DNA of 64,000 nucleotides from Adineta ricciae (lineage: Eukaryota; Rotifera; Eurotatoria; Adinetida; Adinetidae). How positions within the stretch are numbered: position 1 is the stretch's first letter; every line of letters starts with the position of its first letter. Made by a program: the position numbers and the translations under genes. Positions 36,901 through 49,118 of this stretch are shown piece after piece. The stretch lies in contig CAJNOJ010000291.1 of NCBI GenBank assembly GCA_905250025.1, positions 54,886 to 118,885 on the forward strand. Reading direction: 5' to 3'. A model generated the notes under the pieces. The model had not been told where the DNA came from, searched no databases, and saw nothing but the letters and a program-made list of their open reading frames with translations.

Positions 36901-39731
36901 AAAAAATTTTGTTTTCTTACATTTTCCGTATAAGAACAATATACAGGTGCACATGATTCATAGAATTTTTCATATGATGAAACAGGATTCCATTTTTCAA
37001 GCATCAATTCATTGACAATCATTGAAATTGATGTATTAGGAGGATAACGGTTCACTTTTGGATCGTAAGTAAGAGGTCGTAGACGAAATGAAGATGTTGG
37101 AAGTGATAATGTTTCAGTATTTGCTTTTTTTATATAACTCAATAAAAATGGAAAACAATGAGAATTTTCATATAAACATTCAAGTGTTGAAAGTAAAAGA
37201 GAATCACTTGAAAGACAACCTTCAATCCAACCAGATATATTATGCATAAAACTTCCATATAAATAATTTGTATTCTGAATTGGATCGAAATCAGTAACAA
37301 TTGCTGACCTTTGACAATTGGGATTAATAGCACAAACACATGTAACTAAGCCTGTATTGATGTCTTCAACACCATATGGAATAAAATATACCTATAAAAC
37401 AATCATTTTCGAAATTTTCTTACACTTTTTAGTAGAATTTATTTTTGATATACGTATCAAAGTTTGATTTTTTACCTTTCTTTCGATTGCATTAATCGTT
37501 AAAATGTTTTCAAAATAACTACCCGATCCACGTTGATTTGCGAATTCTTCATGAAGTTGATCAATTCGTTGAGTAAGTTGTATAATATCATTCATTAGAA
37601 CAAAATTAAGCGTTGTCGATTGATAAAATTGATTGATATATGAATATAATTGTTGATTAAAATCGATTTCATTCATTATTGAAGAAGCAACAAAGAATTG
37701 TGAAAGAAATTTGTTCATTGCTGCATTGATCACTGTATTGGCTAATTGACAAAGATCAGATAAAATTTGAAATTGTTGATATGCTTTTGCACGCCAATCA
37801 ATTGAGAAAGACGCTAAGATATTGTTCATCATGTGATAAATCCAATCATCTGTAACGAATCCACTTGAACATATTTGATGAAAAACTGGAGAAAATGAAA
37901 GAAACGTTCCAAAAGTCATTGTTTTATTTGCACACGGGCATTGCAATGTTGTTGAATAAATAGATTCGAATGATTTATAAGTTGTCAATGATGGATTCGA
38001 TATAGTTGTTGTTACTATTTCAGTACTTAATGAATTGAAAAGACAAAGAACAGATATTGATCCTAAAAATTTCATTTAATTACAATAATTTGTTTATAAT
38101 AAATACAAATGTTACCTATTAATAATACTAAATAAATACGAGTAGTAATTCTTTGTTGTTGAATATCATTTTCAGATCGATGATTAATATTTTTAAATAA
38201 ATTTAATTGTTTTAATGTTTCAATTGGTTTAAATGTATTTTCATTTGTATTCATTTGAGAATATTTATATTTAAATAAACTATCAATTAAAAATGATACA
38301 ATTAAACGAAATATGATGATAAGACCACCATAAAGACTAATGAGAAGTGTAAAAGCAGAAGAGAAATTTGATCGAATTTTTGTTGAATATGAACATGTTG
38401 ATGGAGAACATTGATTAAAATATGTCGAATAATTCATATTTAATAACCAATTTTCAATGAAAAGATTTTCAAAATGAACAAGTACAGTCTTATTATCATG
38501 TTTTGAAGATAAAATTAAATTATTCCAATGAAATTTGTTTGTCTAAAAAAATCAAATTCATTTATTGAAAATATAATAAAGAAAAATGATACAAACATGA
38601 TTAAGATTTGGAAAATAGTTTAATAACCAAAGAATACATTCCAAATCATATAAACAATCCATTGTACTTTGAAGAAGTGCTTCAAAAGGAGTACATCCAG
38701 TAAAAAATCCATTGACACTTGTATGATCAGATAATCGTATCCATTGTTGGCCAAGATATTTCGAATAATTTAATGGTGAAGGAAGAAATGTTTGAATTAT
38801 TGGATTATCAATACCACATACTACAGCAGAAGAATTAAGTAAATAATATACTTTGGAAAATCCTGTTAGAACAGGTTTTGACTCAGAATATCGCGCTAAA
38901 ATTTGCCAATTTGTACCGAGAGCTGAAATTAAGAAATTTCTTTGAATTGTTGTTCGCCAATATTTTAAAAATGATCTTATTCGACCGAATGCATTCGTTT
39001 TTTGAAATTCGATTGTATTATTTATTTCCAATTGAATTTGCATTTGAGAAAGAAGATTAATAGTAACAAGTTCAGTATTATTAACATCAGATTGAATTTG
39101 AGAAATAATTTCGTTCGAAAGTGAACATAATTTCGATAAAATTTCAAACTAAATCAAAATAGTTCAAATGAATAAAATAGAATAAATATGATTTGAATCG
39201 TTTTACTTGTGAATAGGCTACTATTCGAAAATCATATTGCATATACCAACTTGCATTACTATAATATAATCCTTCAATCCATTCTCGTTTGACAAAAATA
39301 CTCGAACAAACAGAATGCATTGTTACATTGTTTGAAAGAAAAGTTTTATATGGTATTATCACTTGTGAACATGGACATGAAAATGTTTGACCATATTTCG
39401 AATAGAATTGATGATAATTATCAAATGTTATATCGGATATCATCATCGTTTCATATTCAGATTTGTTCAAAGTAGAATAAAACAAAACATAAAAACCGAC
39501 TTAAATAAAGAATAAAAATTTTATATTATTCTCTCAAGTGTAGAAAGAGTCAAAGATTTAGCAATTACCTGTGAGAAATACAACATACAACCAAGTTTGA
39601 TATTTTTGTTTTTTAAGAATAATAGTTGGATCTCTAATTGTATCATCATTATAATCATTTTCTTCCAACATGAAAAGATTATAATCAGATACAATTTTAG
39701 AAATCCAATTGAAGAACGTTTTCAGATTCAT
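33930..39731 (-). CDS. Three-module multi-TM protein with extracellular FG-GAP repeats (9 exons, ~1769 aa), one frameshift
   Basis: Exons: 39731-39569, 39499-39207, 39148-38597, 38542-38116, 38062-37476, 37391-36767, 36707-36334, 36288-35171 and 35101-33930; phases agree at every junction. The chain is cytosolic start, TM1 (about 46-66), Cys-rich ectodomain, TM2 (397-424), cytosolic linker, TM3 (468-490), ectodomain, TM4 (836-860), linker, TM5 (935-957), ectodomain, TM6 (1272-1295), TM7 (1351-1376), then six FG-GAP repeats (DLNNDKRVD, DINNDDRLD and so on). Each module opens with NLF...TRLY before the TM. It then has LxCPC, HxxCxxxF, ESLLxSTLECxY and CxPxxCxY, and closes with a TM carrying Gly-Gly-Leu. 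One extra base in the T8 run at 35376-35383 breaks the frame; with seven T the phase fits exactly. Homologous to 54764-62393. Function unknown. Confidence 0.75.
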
Positions 39732-40770
39732 TATATTGAAGTTAATTTTAACAATGTTGTGTTCTCAATGTCATCAGTTGTCAAGACAAAATGAGAAAGA
39801 AAAAAGGAAAATTGTCGTTTTGTTTTGTGTATAAATATTTCTACATTGTTTCTAAGTTGATTATTACTGTTATGAAAGTTCTTGAAAATACGTGAAATGC
39901 ATTTTGACATTGAACGGAAAGTAGAACAGGTTTTTAAGAAAATTGTTTTTTTTTTAAAGAGAATATATTTTTGAATGAATCACTTTTTGTTAATATTGAT
40001 TATTGAATTCAACGTGAAAAAAAGTAAATAATTGACGTCATAATGACTTATTAATTTTCAAGAAACATTTTTGCAGTTAGAAATATAATAATGATGATGA
40101 AGGTTCATTTAGAGAAAGACTGTAAATGAATATCGAAAAGAAATTGTAAAAATATATTATTTCAATATCATATTGAACATATCTTTTCTTAAAATTCAGT
40201 TCATATAGAAAACGAATCGCTCTTTCCTCGCTTTAATTTTAGGTGTATTCACTGCAAAAGTAAAAAAACTTGAAAAATTCGTCATTGTATATTTTTGTGA
40301 AATCGTTGTAGTCACGTCGGACACACTATTTACCCGAAGTTTCTTTTTTTGTATAGAGACAAAAATAACGTACCAGATCAAGAGAACACAATCTTATTAT
40401 TAGTAGTAAAGATGTATCATTTTTGGGCAAAATGAACTTTATATTTGAAATCAAGATAAAAAATTTAGTTTGTAATTACTATTCAACAAAAAGTTGTGCA
40501 ATAAAATCTCATTAGCATGGCTAAAAATACTTTTGTCATCGATAGTTATGATCATTTAGTTGATATTTTATAAATTTTGATAGTTAAATCATGTAAAACA
40601 GTGAATCGATATTGTGGTTTTATTGCCGATCTCAGCGAGGGAATGATTGTACCTTATCCACTTGCATAATCTCGATATCTAAATATTGAACATGAAATCT
40701 TAGTTTTCTCGGTAACATTTCCTTCATTGAAATATTTTATTGATATAAGAATGATTTACATGTCTTTTTT
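39732..40770. other. Intergenic, promoter side of the three-module gene
   Basis: AT-rich spacer between divergent genes. I see no exon or repeat; the promoter of the minus-strand gene should lie in its first few hundred bases. Confidence 0.4.
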
Positions 40771-41116
40771 ATGGTAATGAATCGAAACGAACGATTCTCA
40801 AAGATATCACAATCAGGAGAATATCATTCTTCCATAAATTCATCAATTGGATTTAATGAACTTAGAATTTTCACTAGCGTTAGTCGACAAGATATAAAGC
40901 TAAACTCTGAGTCTGTGAAACTGAGCAAACGACTAACTCAAAAGGGTGGCGAAGGTTAGATAATCCTTTCTAACATTAATAAAACATATTTTTCCTTTTT
41001 TCACAGGTTGGATTCACGGAATTCGTAGTTATCATCAGTTCGATCCATTGGCAGTGAGTCGCATCAGTTGTCGTAAAACATCCAGTAGCTCAGACTCAAA
41101 AGCATTCGCACTCTAA
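40771..41116 (+). CDS. Small Ser-rich protein, 2 exons, 97 aa, unrecognised
   Basis: Exons 40771-40954 and 41007-41116 join across a 52-base intron (GTTAGA to TTTCACAG) in matching phase. The product is hydrophilic, rich in Ser and Arg, with no signal peptide, TM or known domain, and ends SSSSDSKAFAL. The splice and the open frame on both sides support a real gene or the last exons of one. No upstream acceptor was seen before the ATG. Confidence 0.4.
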
Positions 41117-42147
41117 CATGTTCTTTCACGGTTTCTTCTTCTTCTCATGCTTGCAAAACCAGGCTTTTCTTATAATTAAAATATTAACATTGCAGTACTG
41201 ATCTATGAACACATGTATCAATGGAAAATAGCATAGATTTAAGGGGTCTTCGACGCACATACGGTTCGATATATCTTTTGATGTTCTATCAAATGAGATG
41301 TTTCGCGAAGTCCAGAGTTCTCTAGTTATGAAGTTTTTGAGCCTCGAATACTAGGGCGTTAAAAAGAGTTTACAGAGGCCCGTCGTTCTGACAGGAACCC
41401 AAAAACATTTTTAAAGTAGTGATTCTGATAGCCCTAATGACGAGGAATTCAAATATTTGATCAAAATTTCTGTAGCACAAAATAATGCAAAACTACGTGT
41501 GTTTCAAAGAATAAGGTACTTTGAAAAAACGTTCCAGAGAGTACTTGGTGTTTGGGCTAGAGCTCTTCAACAAAACATCCTAGAACTTTCGCCCAAGAGC
41601 AAAAAGTCTTAGAATTGTTTCTTATATAAGTCCTGGAAGTTTCAAACGATTTGTTGAATCTTGTGCATATCGTGTCACAAGTCCCATGGAATCGCCCACG
41701 TATAAAAATAAAAATGACTTAAATTTTCATTCCTTGAATTCTAGAGAAAATTTCTTGATCATCATCGAATGTCGTTTATGATTGAAATATAATTAATTAA
41801 TTAGTTATAGTACAGTCAAAGCAAACTACGAAGTTGATCATTGTAGGAATGAATGAAATCATTAGGATTTGGGCATTTCGAGACTCTACAGGTTGGAATG
41901 AGTAAGTTGAGAATAGAATTTAAATTTGATGTATTTTCGATACATAGTCAATTGCTTAGACACAACATTTGATATTAGCAAACTTATTTATCTTTCATAT
42001 AGAACGAGATAGAATCGTTTTATTCTTCGATTAATTTTTCTCATTTCTTTTCACGTGTTTTGATTAAAATACGGAAAGTAGAACAGAATCTCTTTTGGAT
42101 TAAATATGAAATCAAGTTCATAATAAATATGATAAAAAGAAGTGCTA

Positions 42148-42558
42148 TTAATCAATGTCGTTGTAAAAGACATGGTTGCTAATTTTAGCTGCTGGTTTTT
42201 TATGTGTTGGCCAATAATGGGGAACGCTTTCAACATGAGAGTGTTTTGATTTATAGGTTTTATCAGGACGTCTTTTATTAACCGCATCTTCGACAATGCC
42301 ATAGATATGTCGATAATCTTTATCAGTATTCTTCAACTTCTTTATTTTTTGATAATTCACATCATCCGAATTCCAATAAGAAAATTGTTTATCTTTCAAA
42401 CAAATACGTGCAATACTATTACCATATCCGACAGCATAGAAACGGTTCATAATTACATGAGCCACAGCAGCCTTGCCTTCATCCGATTCTCTCCGTGCTG
42501 CACCCCAAACCGTTCTTGTCAATATATCTAAATCATCATTACTTGCGGCGGAAGTCAT
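42148..42558 (-). CDS. SleB-like cell-wall hydrolase, copy 1 (136 aa)
   Basis: An intronless frame that closely follows the bacterial and phage SleB / Hydrolase_2 family, which cleaves peptidoglycan, for example the spore cortex. Visible marks are LTRTVW near 13-18, GKAAVAHVIMNRFY, a DKQFSYWN block and the C-terminal VPHYWPTHKKPAAKISNHVFYND. The family motif E-A-R-G-E reads A-A-R-R-E here, losing the first Glu and the Gly. QFSCWN has Tyr for Cys and KIGNHVF has Ser for Gly. The first Glu of the motif is a candidate catalytic residue, so activity is doubtful. No signal peptide and no intron. The family is not normally animal, so horizontal transfer from bacteria is likely. Confidence 0.75.
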   Translation of the reverse strand: MTSAASNDDLDILTRTVWGAARRESDEGKAAVAHVIMNRFYAVGYGNSIARICLKDKQFSYWNSDDVNYQKIKKLKNTDKDYRHIYGIVEDAVNKRRPDKTYKSKHSHVESVPHYWPTHKKPAAKISNHVFYNDID

Positions 42559-42943
42559 TTTTAAAAAAACAAGAGCACATATATACGCTCATGTTGAAAA
42601 GTACGGATTGGATCCGGAAGGACGAAACCGGAAATGAACGGAAAGTGGAAGAAGGAATCCTTAGGTTCTCTCCGCAATTGAAAGAAACTGGACAAAACCG
42701 GTCGTAGGATTCGGTTAAACGATCCTTGCTTCCGTTTTCCGTCGATTTTCGGTATCTTCTTGAAGCAACCATTGCTTTTCCCCTAGGGTTCCAGCAGAAA
42801 TTACATTGATCCGGGACCCAGAATCATTGTCCTGGGCAGCAAAAGTATCTACCAATCAGACCATATACGTCGTCTATCACTCATTGACTAAAGTATTCTC
42901 ATGGTGATTTTTAACACATAGGATCGTCTCCGTCCTCATACAT

Positions 42944-43139
42944 CAGTGGCGGATCTAGGATTTTGGGAGCAAAGGGCGATCGCTGAGTAGAGGGTGCGTG
43001 ATGTAGACCAAAAATCATTTTCGAAGGTTAAGCAAAGTAGTGTAAACTCTTATTTTCGACCATTTTTGCTGGAAAAATCAAAAAAAGTTCCGGAGGGGAG
43101 GGACGACTGCCCCATCGCTCCTCTCTAAATTCGCCACTG
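42944..43139. mobile_element. hAT-type MITE with 8-bp target duplication, copy 1
   Basis: The ends are CAGTGGCGGATC and the complement of CAGTGGCGAATT. The flanks are the direct repeat TCATACAT at 42936-42943 and 43140-43147. An 8-base duplication and CAGTGGCGGA ends are classical for non-autonomous hAT elements. 196 bases, no coding capacity. Confidence 0.85.
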
Positions 43140-43811
43140 TCATACATTCTTTGTAACATGAAGCGTATACGAATGCAAACAACATAGTGTGATATATGGC
43201 AATGATCATAGTGAGGAATAGATAATCTCGACTAATCCAAGAGTGAAATTCAGTTGATTGTATTGTCACATTGGTAAACATGCATGCGAGCGCACGAATA
43301 TTCTCTGTCCGCTCAAGAACAAAATCTTTTCTCGTCGAGATCGACATATGTAAACAAAAGAAGCCAAAATATCATCTTATCCATCACAGAGGGGAACAGT
43401 GTTTTTTCTTTCTTTCTCTTCTCTGTCTATAATAGCATTTCTCTTTTGGTCAATAAAACGATCTCCTTAAAAGCAAACCGGGCGAACTGCGGTAACAATG
43501 GATATAAAGGGTAATACTGAAAATAGATCAAAGAAACAACAAACTACATCTTATTTGTTGTAAATCAATCTGCATAGATTGAGGAAACAGAAGGGAGTTT
43601 CTTGCTGTTTAAATGTACATCATTGTCGCTTTCTCAAACTGTCTGAAATTACATAGAATTTTGTATTTGTTAACTTGCTTTGTATGACAAGAAAATAAAT
43701 AATGATTGGTAAATACATCGTAGAATATTATGCTGTGTTCAGTGCCGATTGTTAACTATTAGCATTACAATAACACTCTTCTTTATATAATCACGATATT
43801 GTCTTATTTAA

Positions 43812-45863
43812 CAAGTAACGCTCGTCTGGTGACTCGCTCAGCTCTTTCTCGTAGAAATCATGCTTTCAGATATTACACTTTAAAGCTATTATTGTGTATA
43901 TTAATTTATTTTTAGTGTAGATTCGATATTTTCACAAAAGTAGTAATAGATATTTATACCAAATATCAAATCGAGAACCAGATATTCTAAATAAGTATCA
44001 ATGCAATTAAGTAGATTATGAATTATTACGTGAAAAAGCTTTCAGCGCAATCCCTAACGGGATTAAATATGTCAAACACGACCCAACTGGAGAAAATTTC
44101 AACACATAGAATGGTCAATTTACTTCCCAGTGTGCATTCTTATTTATTTAAACTTAAGCTATAAAAGATGCACCTAAAAATGAAGAGAGAGAGAGAGAGG
44201 TCGTTATGTGAAAAGGCAAATAAACTCTATATCATTGTCTCACAGACAGCGTGACTCTCAACTTCGTTACGTCGACCCACGCAGATCTCAGCACAGATCG
44301 TGAGCGGTTAATGGAAGCGCAATAAGAAGCATCACATATTGTGACCAATGAAACGAAGATAAAAGAAAATAAGAAAACACGATAGGAAATATCTGCTACA
44401 ATGAAAGAAAAGAAACGATTACCACAATGATTAAGATAAATGTAAAGAGGGAGGTAAAAAAATGAATATATACGAATAATTATTTTAAGATAATTTGAAA
44501 AATGATAATACATTTTATATGCTTGTAATAACACTAAACTCTTAACAGTGTATCGATTTATACACGTTCAAAAAGCGGAAGAGGTACATTCTCGTTGTGT
44601 CTTTTTTGTCAAGCTCATCTAGTCGTTTCTGTTCAGCGTCTTGAGCACGAGAGGGTCGAACTCGTAAACAAGGTATAAATGTTTTTGTGAAAATCGGTAT
44701 CTTTGGTTTGAAAAAATTTTTTTCAATCTCAAAAAAATAACATCAGATTTGTCCTCTTCGACCCCAAAATCTCTTCGGTAAATTTTTATAAAAAGAAACT
44801 TTTTTTCACAAAAAAGTCGCCCGTTGTGTAAAAAAATTGATCCATGTAAACATTTGAAAAAAATAACGCCAGATTCGAGTTCATCGACCCAAAAAACTCC
44901 TTAGTCAAATTTTATAAAAAAAACCTTTTTTGTAGAAAACGGCCCTTTGTTTAAAAAAATATTTTTTTAATGAAAAATTTATAAAAACTAACATCAGATT
45001 CGAAGTCTCCGCATCGAAATACCTCTGGAAATGTCTTTTTGGAAAAAGCGATTTTCGATGTTTTTCTTTACCCTGCGGACATACAAGCAAGCAAGCAAGC
45101 AATTTATGTTTCTAAGACTCTTCTCTACGAGAAAGAGAATAAAAGTCTATAAGAACAGATGGTATGTTTGCATACGGAAAAACGTATTAATTACAGATCA
45201 ATTTTTTGCGATGCAAATAAGTGAACCTCTTTTTAACAACTAGTAACGCTCGTCGAGGCAGACTCGCTATACCCTCGACTGAACCACTGGCTGAAAATAC
45301 AATAGTCTTATATGCATTTTATGCAAAAAAAGATAGAAGTATAACCTTTGAACGGGTCCCCCAGAAACTGATCTTCATTCGCCTCACAGTCTTCAAAAGA
45401 ACCAAAAGACTACTTATGTTCCTTTTAATTATTCGATATTCCTAACTGACAATCACTCTTCACAGGAAGCAGAAGTTTGCCACAAATGATTATTATGGAT
45501 TTGCACCTTACACACATCCTCCTTTTTCCAAAAGAAAGATAATTTCAGTAAGACCAAATGAGACTCGGTATAGATTTCGCATTCGAACGTGTCGGATTGT
45601 TTATACTTTTGTAACTGGCTAGATAACCAGGCGCAGCTCATTGTTCGTCGGCGCTCCACAGGGGCGCCACTCACAACTCGCCGCTCCAAAGCTGTCCCTG
45701 TCTATCATATAATTACGCGTGTGCTACTAAAAAGTAACGAAAATTAATTAGCATTCCATCAACATCTCATGGATAAGATTATCCTCGTCCGAACATTTGA
45801 GGTTATCTCCTTAACCCTCATACGCGCACTTATGGGACTACCACTTATTACCCACCTGGGGTC
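43812..45863. other. Unique non-coding stretch in copy 1 side
   Basis: No gene recognised. It holds a degenerate tandem repeat (44700-45070), short GA and AAGC microsatellites (44189 and 45087), and two copies of a short dispersed motif at 43812 and 45238. It ends at the single N at 45864. Confidence 0.45.
44700..45070. repeat. Three diverged tandem units of about 125 bp
   Basis: The anchor words AACATCAGATT, AACGCCAGATT and AACATCAGATT start near 44739, 44865 and 44990. Each is followed by a TCGACCC-like block, an ACTCCTT-like block and poly-A/T runs in the same order. Spacing is 125-126 bases. The units are clearly diverged, so this is an old array. Confidence 0.65.
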
Positions 45864-46552
45864 NCGATATATCTTTTGATGTTCTATCAAATGAGATGTT
45901 TCGCGAAGTCCAGAGTTCTCTAGTTATGAAGTTTTTGAGCCTCGAATACTAGAGCGTTAAAAAGGGTTTACAGAGACCCGTCGTTCTGACACGAACCCAA
46001 AAACATTTTTAAAGTAATGATTCTGATAGCACTAATGACGAGGAATTCAAATATTTGATCAGAATATCTGTAGCACAAAGTAATGCAAAACTACGTGTGT
46101 TTCAAAGAATAAGGCACTTTGAAAAAACGTTCCAGAGGGTACTTGGTGTTTGGGCTACAGCTCTTCAACAAAACATCCTAGAACTTTCGTCCAATAGCAA
46201 AAAGTCTTAGAATTGTTTCTTATATAAGTCCTGGAAGTTTCAAACGATTTGGTGAATCTTGTGTATATCGTGTCACAAGTCCCATGGAATCACCCACGTA
46301 TAAAAATAAAAATGACTTTAATTTTCATTCCTTGAATTCTAGATAAAATTTCTTGGCCATCATCGAATCTCGTTTATGATTGAAATATAATTAATTAATT
46401 AGTTATAGTACAGTCAAAGCAAACTACGAAGTTGATCATTGTAGGAATGAATGAAATCATTAGGATGTTGGCATTTCGAGACTCTACAGGTTGGAATGAG
46501 TAACTTGAGAATAGAATCTCTTTTCGATTAAATATGATAAAAAGAAGTGCTG

Positions 46553-46963
46553 TTAATCAATGTCGTTGTAAAAGACATGGTTGCCAATTTTAGCTGCTGG
46601 TTTTTTGTGTGTTGACCAATAATGGGGAACGCTTTCAACAGGATAGTGTTTTGATTTATAGGTGTTATCAGGACGTCTTTTATTAACCACACCTTCGACG
46701 ATGCCATAGATATGTCGATAATCTTTATCAGTATTCTTCAACTTCTTTATTTTATGATAATTCACATCATCCGAATTCCAACAAGAAAATTGTTTATCTT
46801 TCAAACAAACACCTGCGATACTATTACCATATCCACCAGCATAGAAACGATTCATAATTACATGAGCCACAGCAGCCTTGCCTTCATCCGATTCTCCCCG
46901 TGCTTCACCTCAAACCGTTCTTGTCAATATATCCAAATCATCATTACTTGCGGCGGAAGTCAT
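46553..46963 (-). pseudogene. SleB-like cell-wall hydrolase, copy 2, nonsense at codon 18
   Basis: Same length as copy 1 (137 codons including stop), but the Trp18 codon is TGA (complement of 46910-46912). Elsewhere this copy keeps the family residues that copy 1 has lost: EARGE, QFSCWN, GNSIAGVC and KIGNHVFY. An internal ATG at codon 36 (46858) leaves a 105-codon frame without the catalytic motif. It therefore looks like the better-preserved allele, recently killed by one stop. Confidence 0.8.
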
Positions 46964-47348
46964 TTCTAAAAAAACAAGAGCACATATATACGCTCATGTT
47001 GAAAAGTACGGATTGGATCCGGAAGGACGAAACCGGAAATGAGCGGAAAGTGGAAGGAGGAATTCTTAGGTTCTCTCCGCAATTGAAAGAAACTGGGCAA
47101 AACCGATCGTAGGACTCGGTTAAACGATCCTTGCTTCCATTTTTCGTCGATTTCCGGTATCTTCTTGAAACAACCATTGCTTTTCCCCTAGGGTTCCAGC
47201 AGAAATTACATTGATCCGGGAGCGAGAATCATTGCCCTAGGCAGCAAAAGTATCTACCAATCAGACCATATACGTCGTCTATTATTCATTGACTAAAGTA
47301 TTCTCATGGTGATTTTTAACACATAGGATCGTCTCCGTCCTCATACAT

Positions 47349-47545
47349 CAGTGGCGGATCTAGGATTTTGGAAGCAGAGGGCGATCGCTGAGTAGAGGGT
47401 GCGTGATGTAGACCAAAAATCATTTTCGAAGGTTAAGCAAAGTAGTGTAAACTCTTATTTTCGACCATTTTTGCTGGAAAAATCAAAGAAAGTTCCGGAG
47501 GGGAAGGACGACTGCCCTCATTGCTCCTCTCTAAATTCGCCACTG
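47349..47545. mobile_element. hAT-type MITE, copy 2
   Basis: Same element and insertion point as 42944-43139. The left target repeat is TCATACAT and the right one has drifted to TCAAACAA. Confidence 0.8.
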
Positions 47546-48192
47546 TCAAACAATCTTTGTAACATGAAACGTATACGAATACAAACAACACAGTGTGATA
47601 TATGGCAGAGATCATAGTGAGGAATAGATAATCTCGAATAATCCAAGAGTGAAATTCAGTTGATTGTATTGTCACATCGGTCAACATGCATGCGAGCGCA
47701 CGAATATTCTCTGTCCGCTCAAGAACAAAATCTTTTCGCGTCGAGATCGACATATGTAAACAAAAGAAGCCAAAATATCATCTTATCCATCACAAAGGGG
47801 AACAGTGTTTTCTCTTTCTTTCTCTTTTGGTCAATAAAACGATCTCCTTAAAAGCAAACCGGACGAACTGCGATAACAATGGATATAAAGGGTAATACTG
47901 AAAATAGATCAAAGAAACAACAAACTACATCTTATTTGTTGTAAATCAACCTGCATAGAATGAGGAGACAGAAGGGAGTTTCTTACTGCTTAAACGTACA
48001 TCATTGTCGCTTTCTCAAACTGTCTGAAATTACATAGAATTTAGTGTTTGTTAACTTGATTTGTATGACAAGAAAATAAATAATGATTGATAAATACATC
48101 GTAGAATATTATGTTGTGTTCAGTGCCGATTGTTAACTATTACCATTACAATAATACTCTTCTTTATATAATCACGATAGTGTCTTATTTAA

Positions 48193-49118
48193 TGGGATTT
48201 TCCCATTGTTTCTTTACACAGATATCGTTACAAAACCCTCGTTGTCAATTGTTCTTATCTAATGGATTATCTTGCTTACGTACGTGTTTCTGGACCTCTT
48301 GATGTACTTTGACATGATACTTTCTTTCGTCCTCTCCAATGAATGAGTACCTAAACGAGTACTTTCCATCAAAACGATCCGATTGATGAGGAAGAAATAA
48401 ATAAAAACGTAGTTCCATCAGCTCGTATATCTTTTTCATCAAAAATAATCACAGTCATTCAATACTTTGAATCATTCCTCTATCTTGCGAAATAGTAAAC
48501 ACATCGTTTCTTATGTTCTCTCATCTCTATTAAGTGATGGACTTTATCCCTCGATATGTCTAGCACACATAACGAGAACCATAAGTCACACACGATAACA
48601 GCTTCGAATATTCAGCAAACGCCGGTTCAAAATCGGGGCTAAACCAGCAATGATGTTACAAACAAACGTCCCAGAACATACACATCACTATTTGGACAAC
48701 AGCAGCTTGTAAGGCGGCACCAACATGGATTAAGTCAATAGTCAATAACTCATTCAGCAACAATAAACATGAAATCGTTGTTATCAGTGTGAAGCTAGCA
48801 CGAAGAAACGATGTGTTATGGTTTATCAGATTATGACATCTATTCCCGTGTGATTTCTTTCTCATCTAATCTTTGTTATTTTTCTATACATATACATGTT
48901 GTTGTCAAAATAAAGCCAGTTATGTCCTAATCGACTTCACGAATACACGCGCCTATTCTCATAACGTCTTCGGACATAACAGTGGTGACAGCGGTCTATA
49001 GAAGAAGAAAAAAGAATTTTCTTCTTCTAATCCATCGATAAACGTATAACAAAGAAGGAATCCTTCTTCATCAGTAGTAGCTGATTCTATATTAGGTGTT
49101 CGACAACGCAATTCAAGA
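48193..49118. other. No gene seen; possible LTR end near 48985
   Basis: Non-coding. The sequence ACATAACAGTGGTGACAGCGG near 48975-48995, just upstream of a gag-like remnant, resembles the end of an LTR plus a primer-binding site. The matching second LTR is not in the window, so this is only a suggestion. Confidence 0.3.

Larger units (their letters stand above)
41267..43811. repeat. Duplicated block, copy 1 (2.5 kb, SleB-like gene and hAT MITE)
   Basis: Collinear with 45865-48192 at roughly 95 percent identity by eye. It has about 180 extra bases around 41920-42100. It leaves the homology after TCTTATTTAA at 43811, exactly where a dispersed motif (ACAAGTAACGCTCGTC) starts. Confidence 0.8.
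45865..48192. repeat. Duplicated block, copy 2 (2.3 kb)
   Basis: It begins directly after the N at 45864 with CGATATATCTTTTGATG, the same bases as 41267, and follows copy 1 to 48192. It then continues into unique sequence. Confidence 0.8.

Noticed and set aside
42543-42772. Overlapping frames just upstream of the SleB-like gene, also near 46944
   Set aside because: Both strands are open over the same bases in both copies; no domain; likely promoter-side sequence.
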